A stretch of DNA of 64,000 nucleotides from JAVBRA01 sp031548435 (GTDB lineage: Bacteria > Bacteroidota > Bacteroidia > Bacteroidales > Rikenellaceae). A model generated the notes under the pieces. That model was not told where the DNA came from, did no database searches, and was given only the letters and a program-made list of their open reading frames with translations. The translations under genes were made by a program, and so were the position numbers. The stretch is from the NCBI GenBank assembly GCA_031548435.1, contig JAVBRA010000017.1, positions 78,461 through 142,460 of the forward strand, read 5' to 3'. This document shows positions 57,401 to 64,000 of this stretch, in pieces (the stretch's first letter is position 1; the number at the start of each line of letters is the position of its first letter).

Positions 57401-58967
57401 ACAAGAGATCGACCGCAGGCGCACTTTCGCCATCATCAGCCACCCCGACGCGGGGAAAACCACCCTGACCGAGAAACTGCTGCTCTTCGGCGGCGCCATC
57501 CACGTGGCGGGGGCCGTCAAGTCGAACAAGATCAAGAAGGGGGCCACGTCCGACTTCATGGAGATCGAGCGCCAGCGCGGCATTTCGGTGGCCACGAGCG
57601 TGATGGGCTTCGAATACAACGGCATCAAAGTCAATATATTGGACACGCCCGGCCACGAGGACTTCGCCGAAGACACTTACCGCACGCTCACGGCCGTGGA
57701 CAGCGTCATCATCGTCATCGACTGCGCCAAGGGGGTCGAGACACAGACCCGCAAGCTGATGGAGGTGTGCCGCATGCGCAACACCCCGGTAATGGTGTTC
57801 ATCAACAAGCTCGACCGCCCCAGCAAGGACGCGTTCGACCTGCTGGACGAGATCGAGAGCGAACTGAAAATAAAAGTACGCCCGTTGGCCTGGCCCGTGA
57901 GCAACGGCCCCACGTTCAAGGGGGTGTACAACCTGTATAAGAACAGCCTGAACCTGTTCACCTCCACCGACAAGCAGCGCGTGGACGAGGGTGTCATCGA
58001 GATCACGCTCGACAATCCCGCCCTCGACGGCTACATCGCCCCGTTCGGCCCGCAGTTGCGCGACGACCTGTCGCTGGTCGAAGGCGTCTACCCCGAATTC
58101 AACGTCGAGGAATACCGCCGCGGCAAACTGGCCCCGGTGTTTTTCGGCAGCGCGTTGAACAACTTCGGGGTTAATGAGTTGCTCGATTGTTTCGTTGAAA
58201 TCGCCCCCGCCCCCGGCACCTCGAAAACCCTGGAGCGCGAGGTCGACTCGCACGAGGCGAAAATGACCGGCTTCGTCTTCAAGATCCACGCCAACCTCGA
58301 CCCCAACCACCGCGACCGTATCGCATTCTTCAAAATATGCTCGGGCACCTTCGAGCGCAACAAGGCCTACCTCCACACCGGCCTGGGCAAGAACATGAAG
58401 TTCTCCAGCCCCAGCGCCTTCATGGCCGAGAAGAAGTCGATCGTCGACCAGGCATACGCCGGCGACATCGTGGGCCTGCACGACACGGGCAACTTCAAGA
58501 TCGGCGACACGCTCACCGAAGGCGAACAGCTCCACTTCACCGGCATCCCCAGCTTCTCGCCCGAACTGTTCCAATACATCGAGAATGCCGACCCGCTGAA
58601 ATTCAAGCAACTATCCAAAGGCGTCGACCAGCTCATGGACGAAGGCGTGGCCCAACTCTTCACCTCGAAGATGAACGGCCGCAAGATCATCGGCACCGTC
58701 GGAGCCCTCCAGTTCGACGTCATCCAGTACCGCCTCGAACACGAATACGGCGCCAAATGCCGATACGAACCCATCCAACTCCACAAAGCCTGCTGGATCG
58801 AAAGTGACAACCGCGAACAACTCGACGACTTCCGCCGCCGAAAACACAACAACATGGCCATCGACAAACACGGCCGCGAAGTGTTCCTGGCCGAAACATC
58901 CTACGCCCTGTCCATGGCCCAGGAAAAATTCCCCGACATCCGGTTCCACTTCACTTCGGAGTTCTGA
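57390..58967 (+). CDS. prfC: Peptide chain release factor 3
   Basis: The 525-residue translational GTPase recycles RF1/RF2 after termination. G1 is SHPDAGKTTLTE (about 17-28); switch I holds the QRGISVATSVMGF region (about 60-72); DTPGHEDFAEDT (about 82-93) and NKLDRP (about 136-141) complete the G domain. RF3-specific domains II and III follow, ending REVFLAETSYALSMAQEKFP. The ATG overlaps the upstream low-GC gene by 11 bases. It is followed by the MITE-like copy 2. Confidence 0.97.
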   Translation: MDYKQEIDRRRTFAIISHPDAGKTTLTEKLLLFGGAIHVAGAVKSNKIKKGATSDFMEIERQRGISVATSVMGFEYNGIKVNILDTPGHEDFAEDTYRTLTAVDSVIIVIDCAKGVETQTRKLMEVCRMRNTPVMVFINKLDRPSKDAFDLLDEIESELKIKVRPLAWPVSNGPTFKGVYNLYKNSLNLFTSTDKQRVDEGVIEITLDNPALDGYIAPFGPQLRDDLSLVEGVYPEFNVEEYRRGKLAPVFFGSALNNFGVNELLDCFVEIAPAPGTSKTLEREVDSHEAKMTGFVFKIHANLDPNHRDRIAFFKICSGTFERNKAYLHTGLGKNMKFSSPSAFMAEKKSIVDQAYAGDIVGLHDTGNFKIGDTLTEGEQLHFTGIPSFSPELFQYIENADPLKFKQLSKGVDQLMDEGVAQLFTSKMNGRKIIGTVGALQFDVIQYRLEHEYGAKCRYEPIQLHKACWIESDNREQLDDFRRRKHNNMAIDKHGREVFLAETSYALSMAQEKFPDIRFHFTSEF

Positions 58968-58993
58968 CGGACGATTTTTCCTGATACCCGCTC

Positions 58994-59252
58994 CAAGCTT
59001 TTTGTAAAAAGCTTAACCAAAAACTTTTCGGAGATACTGCGTATCTCTTGACTGACTTATATTCGATTCATTATCCCGTCAATGAAAAGGCCCTGCCCGA
59101 AAAATGACATAACAACCTGTTATGTTGTTGCCCGGGCGGGGCCTTTTCATTGAGCGGATATTGGGCCGAGACAAAATCAAATCACGAAAAACGAAGTTTT
59201 TCCCGAAAGTTTTTGATTGAACTTCTTACAAAAAGTTCAGATGGAGTACCGG
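58994..59252 (+). mobile_element. MITE-like element R3, copy 2
   Basis: About 259 bases. Left end AAGCTTTTTGTAAAAAGCTT plus AACCAAAAACTTTTCGG pairs imperfectly with the right end (CCCGAAAGTTTTTGATTGAA, then CTTCTTACAAAAAGTTC). Inner hairpin: TCAATGAAAAGGCCCTGCCC with the complement GGGCGGGGCCTTTTCATTGA (59079-59153) and ATAACAACCTGTTAT at its tip. Relative to copy 1, two stem pairs have changed on both sides. It ends 15 bases before the large phage-like gene. Confidence 0.8.
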
Positions 59253-59267
59253 GGAGGAACTATCCCG

Positions 59268-61766
59268 TCAGGGCACTGAGACGAACGTGCAGCGGGTTGC
59301 CGGGGTGTTCGGATCGTAGGCGGCGATCGATTCGAGGCGGCAGAGGATGATTTCTCCGGCCACACGCAACCGATATAACGCACGGAAATCGCGGCACAGG
59401 TCGTTGGGCGATACGAACCCTTCCACATCGGCGGGGGTAAGGCGCAGCCAGGCCGCGATTCGGCGGCCGGCGTTCAGGGCGCGGATCTCTTCGTCGTGGT
59501 ACTTGTGCAGGCCCATCACCCCGCGCCAGTCGCCGAACAGCAGTGAGAATCCGGGCAACCCGCCTCCCGCCGCTCCACGGAACGTGTGATCGAACGTATG
59601 GTCGAAAACCGACGGGGCGGCATTCTCCGCACTGCCGTCCGAATCGAGCGGCACATCACGGTCGAAGAACGCCACATGGGGGCAGGAGTTCAGTACCGGC
59701 TGGCTATCAAGCGCGATACGCTCTCCCTCTGGCAACTGACGCAGCCCGAAATAACCCACGATCTTCGGTTCGAAGGTCAGGCAGGCATTGTCGTCGCCCG
59801 AAACGAACGCCTCGCGCTTGCCCACGCTCAGGAACGAGGCCGACAGCGCCGAATCAAGCACACCCGACACCACCATCGACGGGCCGAACAGCGGATTGAT
59901 ACGGTTTTCGTCGCGGTCTTTGGCGAAACGATTGGTCAGATTAGCGCGGTAGCGGCCATACTTGAGGGTGTTCCCTTCGTTGTAATCGGCCACGGTGTCG
60001 TCGGTGTCGCGGTAGCAGAGGGTGTAGGTGCGCCCGGCTTCGGCGCCCAGTTCCTCTATTTCGACCGGGCGGTTGCCGTCGATGCGGTCGCTCCAGTCGA
60101 CCACCGCGCCCGTAAACAACTGAGGAGCAGGCTCTATGAACACTTTCTTCTCGCGGTTGTCGGTATGGAAGCGCAGATTGAACAGGTGCGCCACGGCACG
60201 AATGAAATCGATTTGCCGGACATCATACAAGTTGAGCATCCCCGAGGTCGAGAGGGTCGATCCCATCCCCGGCGAGGCGGAATAAAGCGACCGCACACGC
60301 GTGCCCGAGGCCAGCACGGTGATCTTCGTTCCGGGCTTTGCCCCGCTGAACACCAGGTCGTTGAGTTGCACCGCCGTACCCGCCCGGCGATATTCGTATG
60401 GCGTGCGGATCGTCACCCGCACCCGGATGTCGGGTGCCAGATCTTTTGCCCGGATAAACTGGTCGGCGGTGATGTCGGTGTAGGCCGATCCGCTCTTTTT
60501 GTGGATGCGCACGCGCCCCGTGGCGTCCGAGGGGGCCGTCAGGGTCTGGCTCTGAATGGCCGCCGTGGCATGGCGCACCGGCCCCGCGGCCGTTTCGAAC
60601 GCAACGAACAGCGTGCCGTCGCCCTGAGCCGCGCCGCCGGTCACCACCACGGTCACCAGGTAGCTCTTGCCGCCGGCGATGCGCCCGCTGTAATCGTCAA
60701 ACGGATCGGGCTTGTAGACCACCTCCTGCGACACGCCGCCCGAGGTCACCGTGTCGAACCACCGGGTATGGCCGTCGCTGCCTGCCTGCGACTGGCTTAC
60801 ATACTCCACCTGATACTCGAACGCCATCACCGCTCCCACCGGCGGGGTGTACGACGCCACACCGTCGACAAGGCCGAAGCCGCCGCCGTTGTTGTAAAGG
60901 TCGGGCAGCGACATGCCATTGGTCACCGCCGAAGGATCGGCGCTATCGGCCAGATTGCCGGGCGATCCGGCACCGGCAAGCGAGGCGACCGTCACCTTTC
61001 CGTCCGCATCGGCCACGCCCGTGCGGTCGACGAAACTGCCCGCACAGAATCCGCCCTTAAGATCGAGCAGGGCGGTATCCTTGTGAACATAATTCCCGCT
61101 GATGTACAGCGACTTGAACATCTGCGTACCGAAAAACGCCGACTCGACCGTGTAGCCCGCCGCGCCGAAGATAGCCCGCAACAGGTTGCGCACATTGAAA
61201 AACGGGAAAAAGTCGTCGAACGTAAGGTGATCTCGCCGAACCATCCCCCCGTTGGGCGTCAGCCGGCGGAATCCGCGATACACAGGCAGAAAAGCCAGCG
61301 TGGCCGGCTCGCCCGCCCGATAGGCCGCGTCAACCACCGACAGATTGTCGGCGAGGTTCTCATAGCTCATTTTATAGCTGATTCCCAGCGGCGTATCGTG
61401 CAGCATAGTCCCCGAGGCAACCGTCACCCAGGGATGGTTGTCGCCGCGGATCACCACCGTATAGCGGCTGTTTCCCAGCAGATCGGTGTCAGAGACGGCC
61501 AACTGCACCTCGCCCTCGATGATGCGCACGCCGTCGACCTCGATGTAACCCGTGTGGCGGCGGCGGTTGAACCGTTCGGGATTGAGCAGCTGTTCGCCGT
61601 AGCCCAGCGCGCGCCGGTTGGCAGGCGTGGCAGGCACGGTGATGGGGGTCGAAACATACTCCGAGAAACGATCGGGCTCACCGATGGTGCGGATCCGGAA
61701 AGCGATTCCGGTTCGGGTACGGGCATCGCAATCGAGCCGCACCCCGTCGATATAAATATCCATCAT
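59268..61766 (-). CDS. Large phage-tail/baseplate-like structural protein
   Basis: The 832-residue protein is acidic-neutral with no signal peptide, Cys-poor and rich in beta-type segments. It opens MMDIYIDGVRLDCDARTRTG and has SYKMSYENLADNLSVVD about one-fifth along. It resembles large tail-hub or baseplate proteins seen in Bacteroidales prophages, where an N-terminal gp27-like hub domain is followed by long unassigned regions; this is a similarity judged by eye. It is last in a leftward block of four genes, 90 bases from the preceding one. The window ends before any terminase, portal or integrase could confirm a prophage. Confidence 0.7.
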   Translation of the reverse strand: MMDIYIDGVRLDCDARTRTGIAFRIRTIGEPDRFSEYVSTPITVPATPANRRALGYGEQLLNPERFNRRRHTGYIEVDGVRIIEGEVQLAVSDTDLLGNSRYTVVIRGDNHPWVTVASGTMLHDTPLGISYKMSYENLADNLSVVDAAYRAGEPATLAFLPVYRGFRRLTPNGGMVRRDHLTFDDFFPFFNVRNLLRAIFGAAGYTVESAFFGTQMFKSLYISGNYVHKDTALLDLKGGFCAGSFVDRTGVADADGKVTVASLAGAGSPGNLADSADPSAVTNGMSLPDLYNNGGGFGLVDGVASYTPPVGAVMAFEYQVEYVSQSQAGSDGHTRWFDTVTSGGVSQEVVYKPDPFDDYSGRIAGGKSYLVTVVVTGGAAQGDGTLFVAFETAAGPVRHATAAIQSQTLTAPSDATGRVRIHKKSGSAYTDITADQFIRAKDLAPDIRVRVTIRTPYEYRRAGTAVQLNDLVFSGAKPGTKITVLASGTRVRSLYSASPGMGSTLSTSGMLNLYDVRQIDFIRAVAHLFNLRFHTDNREKKVFIEPAPQLFTGAVVDWSDRIDGNRPVEIEELGAEAGRTYTLCYRDTDDTVADYNEGNTLKYGRYRANLTNRFAKDRDENRINPLFGPSMVVSGVLDSALSASFLSVGKREAFVSGDDNACLTFEPKIVGYFGLRQLPEGERIALDSQPVLNSCPHVAFFDRDVPLDSDGSAENAAPSVFDHTFDHTFRGAAGGGLPGFSLLFGDWRGVMGLHKYHDEEIRALNAGRRIAAWLRLTPADVEGFVSPNDLCRDFRALYRLRVAGEIILCRLESIAAYDPNTPATRCTFVSVP

Positions 61767-61855
61767 TCGTTGATTTTTAAGTTATTGCCGCGAAATTTAT
61801 TCACATGCAAGCGTTCATGGATGAAAAATGTCGCCCGCAAAAGCGCCTGCAACAC

Positions 61856-62908
61856 TCAGACATTGGCCGGAGGCGACCCTGCCGGACGGAAAGCGATTTG
61901 CGCCGATGCCGGGTCGCCCCCTTCGGACGGCCATTCGGCGGTGAGAATATCTACCGGCAGCAGACCGTCCGGGGTCACCATCCACACCCGGGGCGATGCC
62001 ACCAGAGAAGCCAGCCAACGCATCACTGCCGCGCACTGATGACCGGGACGGAGAGTGCGGACGGTTTCCGTAACACCCGAAACAACACTCACTCCATCGG
62101 GGCCGTATATACGGTCTTTCTTCACCGCGTCCACCGCCGACGCCGGCGCCCGGAAAGTAAAATGGTCGATGGCGCCATGGGCGTTGACCCAGGCCAGCCG
62201 CACCCCGTCGGCATTGTCGCGGTCGATGCGGTAGCGGCAACTGTGCACTACTGTCGCGCCGCAAACGACCTCCAGATCGAAAAAGCCCATGTCATCGAGG
62301 TCGCGGTCAAGGTGTTCGAGGCAGACGGCGATTCCCGGCATCGACACGTTGAGTGCCACGACCGAAGTGATTGACGGAGCGAACGTTTCCTCGAACGAGA
62401 CACAGGTATCGCCCTCGCGGGTGAAGAGCTCGAAGCGGGCTTTGCACGGCGTGCCGGCCAGAGCGATAAAAGCAATCTCGTCGGCATCGCCCGGACGGAT
62501 CGACAGGCTCGACGGACGGGCCGACAGCAACTTGTGGGCACCGACCGACAGTTCCGCCACGGCGCCGGTGATGAACGTCTGCTGCGACGCAATCCCTCCG
62601 GCAACCGATGAGCCGTCGGCCGCAAGGCGGCCTCCGGCCACAATGTGCGACAGGGTCAGGCGCCCTTGCGGGGCCACAAAACCCACGCCGCCCGCAGGCA
62701 GGGGACGCGGATCGAACTCGCCGCGCAAATACGGGGCAATGTTGACCGCGTACTGCGTCGCGCCGCTGATACGCTTGGCTCCCAGCACACGCTGAGGGTT
62801 TCCACCGACGATATGGACGGTGGCGGCGGTTTCGCTCCCGGCGGCTATGCCATAGGACACAGCCCCGAAAGCGGATGAGAACTGATTAGGTTGTGATTCG
62901 ATTTGCAT
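61856..62908 (-). CDS. Phage-tail-associated protein (unknown)
   Basis: A 350-residue protein; I take the ATG before QIESQPNQFSSAFG. It consists of beta-rich segments: AVSYGIAAGSETAATVHIVG near the start and LLSARPSSLSIRPGDADEIA around residue 125. Near the end is VVHSCRYRIDRDNADGVRL, and PDGLLPVDILTAEWPSEGG close to the C terminus. No catalytic motif is seen. It precedes the 832-residue protein in the same orientation and is likely part of the same structural module. Family not recognised. Confidence 0.68.
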   Translation of the reverse strand: MQIESQPNQFSSAFGAVSYGIAAGSETAATVHIVGGNPQRVLGAKRISGATQYAVNIAPYLRGEFDPRPLPAGGVGFVAPQGRLTLSHIVAGGRLAADGSSVAGGIASQQTFITGAVAELSVGAHKLLSARPSSLSIRPGDADEIAFIALAGTPCKARFELFTREGDTCVSFEETFAPSITSVVALNVSMPGIAVCLEHLDRDLDDMGFFDLEVVCGATVVHSCRYRIDRDNADGVRLAWVNAHGAIDHFTFRAPASAVDAVKKDRIYGPDGVSVVSGVTETVRTLRPGHQCAAVMRWLASLVASPRVWMVTPDGLLPVDILTAEWPSEGGDPASAQIAFRPAGSPPANV

Positions 62909-62993
62909 AGTGGTTTCTGTTGGAATTGGTTTTGGCGCGTCACGCCCGTTCGCCATAGGATCGAATGCCGCGACACGAAATGATTAAATCGCC

Positions 62994-63407
62994 CTATGGA
63001 TGCCGGACATACCCCGCCTGCACGGTGAACGTCACTTTCATCGACAGCGTGGGATGCGCCCCCAGCAACTTGTCCTGCCCCGGCGTACAGACCAGTTCGC
63101 TGGCAGAGAACACCTCGTCCGACAGGGCGTAGCGGTCATAAAGGTCGCAGGCCGTACGCTCCATCTGCTGCCACAGCTCGTCGTGGCTGCCGTCGCGGGG
63201 CAGGGCCATCGCCAGCGTGAACGACAGCTTGTAACGCAGCAATCCCTCGGCTCGTCCGCTCTTTCCGGCAAGAACAGCCGGCGACATGCACAGACAAGGC
63301 AACGGCGGGGTTTTGGCATTGGCATCCCACTCGAACCCGCTGAAAAAAGCGCAACCGGCCTCGGCGGCAAAGGCAGCGGCAACCTGATTCAGATACACGC
63401 GCTTCAT
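62994..63407 (-). CDS. Phage-like tail completion/minor tail protein
   Basis: A 137-residue protein beginning MKRVYLNQVAAAFAAEAGCA; the ATG overlaps the preceding gene's stop by four bases (ATGA), which decides the start. It has a mixed alpha/beta pattern with DELWQQMERTACDLYDRY (about 80-97) and ends in HPTLSMKVTFTVQAGY. Size, gene order and the LSMKVTFTV strand resemble tail-terminator/gp53-like proteins of Bacteroidales phages. The assignment rests mainly on context. Confidence 0.6.
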   Translation of the reverse strand: MKRVYLNQVAAAFAAEAGCAFFSGFEWDANAKTPPLPCLCMSPAVLAGKSGRAEGLLRYKLSFTLAMALPRDGSHDELWQQMERTACDLYDRYALSDEVFSASELVCTPGQDKLLGAHPTLSMKVTFTVQAGYVRHP

Positions 63408-63649
63408 CGCACACACTCCTTTCTGTAAATTTCAACCACCCGCTTCAGGTCGGCGATCTGGCGTTCGACGGCACGGTAACGGGTGCACGGACGGTGTCCC
63501 TGCCTGCGTCCCTCGACAATGCCTGCGGCAATGCCCCGGGCGCGCCCCAGGGCGGTTTCGAGTTTACGGATCATGTCGCGCTCGGCGACGGTTTTCTCTT
63601 TGGCCGCGGCGGTCGTACGGAGCCGCGCGCCGGTGTTGGTTTGTGTCAT
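63404..63649 (-). CDS. Small basic helical protein of the phage-like block
   Basis: An 81-residue, strongly basic protein, mostly helical (AERDMIRKLETALGRARGIA, then AVERQIADLKRVVEIYRKE) after an Ala/Arg-rich start. The four-base overlap with the next gene supports translation. No family is recognised. It is the first visible gene of the leftward tail-like block. The 350 bases to its right hold no gene, so the block's promoter should lie there. Confidence 0.55.
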   Translation of the reverse strand: MTQTNTGARLRTTAAAKEKTVAERDMIRKLETALGRARGIAAGIVEGRRQGHRPCTRYRAVERQIADLKRVVEIYRKECVR

Positions 63650-64000
63650 AGCAATAAGGGTTAAGGTTATTTAAAAGAATGGACGAATCGATCGTTCCGA
63701 ACCTGCCGCTGCCCTCCCGAGCGGGCAGCATCCGCGGGGTGTTTTGAGCGATGGCCTTTTTCGCTCATAATCAATCTCAGGTAGAACAAGGCTCCTGATG
63801 AAAAAAACGGAGGCTCCTTTGGGGACGGTGCAAAATTTAAGACCCTGCTCTTCGGCATGGATGGATTCATTTCACCTGCCGGCGGGGCAATCCTTTTTGT
63901 CATTGCCCAAAAAGGAACCAAAAAGGCTGCGGGGAGCCACAGGCTCACTTGTTATCGGGAGCCACACCACACTCAGAAATGTTTGTGAGCGAAAAAAGGT
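63650..64000. other. Non-coding right end containing repeat R1 copy 3
   Basis: No supported gene. Besides the R1 copy it holds about 200 bases of unremarkable sequence between R1 and the phage-like block, and 41 bases to the window edge. No clear TAnnTTTG box is seen for the leftward block. Confidence 0.5.
63859..63959 (-). repeat. Dispersed intergenic repeat R1, copy 3 (longest)
   Basis: On the minus strand: CCCGATAACAAGTGAGCC, TGTGG, then a CCTTTTTGGTT region. The hairpin CCTTTTTG-x9-CAAAAAGG follows, then CCGGCAGGTGAAATGAATCC. It combines blocks seen separately in copies 1 and 2 and so approximates the full element (about 100 bp). Confidence 0.8.

Noticed and set aside
1..64000. CRISPR array
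   Set aside because: No regularly spaced direct repeats of 25-40 bases and no cas genes.

Overview
The window reads as chromosomal DNA of a GC-rich Bacteroidales bacterium, most like Alistipes (Rikenellaceae); the genus is an inference. The order-level call rests on the recurring Bacteroidetes promoter (TTTG about 19 bp before TAnnTTTG, perfect in three places), a tmRNA tag ending YALAA, weak Shine-Dalgarno sites, and families typical of the order (DUF3078, DUF4136, RseC-Rnf, GT90, C1B peptidase, Fib_succ_major/FISUMP). Nearly everything is housekeeping. There is no transposase, integrase, CRISPR array or rRNA.

Layout. 0-3.2 kb: leftward rseC-rnfB-rnfC-rnfD (rnfD cut by the left edge). 3.5-9.6 kb: C1 peptidase, a frameshifted glycine-rich lipoprotein with a membrane partner, FkbM methyltransferase-trmD, an MBL hydrolase and a GT90 glycosyltransferase. 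10-16 kb: leuA-leuC-leuD-leuB (leucine from ketoisovalerate) and a 29-cysteine lipoprotein. 16-24 kb: DEDDh exonuclease, GH3 glycosidase, cupin, HTH protein, a carboxyltransferase lacking the biotinyl lysine, and an outer-membrane barrel. 24-32 kb: ligA cluster, tmRNA, rlmD, D-2-hydroxyacid dehydrogenase, DUF4136 lipoprotein. 32-38 kb: lgt-DUF2867-SPOR operon, ribE, an S24 repressor, tRNA-Arg(CCG), and a three-gene lysis-like cassette. 38-48 kb: rhaB, then rsfS-ftsH-cdsA-psd-AI-2E exporter and glmM (envelope biogenesis and quality control). 48-59 kb: DUF2752, tatAC, DUF3078, nfo, SIMPL lipoprotein, a sodium-channel-like protein, GH25 lysozyme, nadB, a low-GC membrane gene, prfC. 59-64 kb: a leftward block resembling phage tail genes.

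The unusual content lies between the genes. Four intergenic regions (14.2, 28.4, 34.7 and 51.1 kb) each carry an orphan, N-terminally truncated cassette for the C-terminal part of a FISUMP (C-type-lectin-like) domain. Their ends match almost exactly, their centres are highly variable but equal in length, and each is oriented toward the gene just downstream (leuB, tmRNA, lgt, DUF3078). They could be silent donor cassettes or relics of surface-protein diversification. Two further dispersed families are visible: a ~70-100 bp element in three copies, and a ~260 bp MITE-like element in two copies whose inner hairpin carries two compensatory base changes. These are the best candidates for undescribed biology here.
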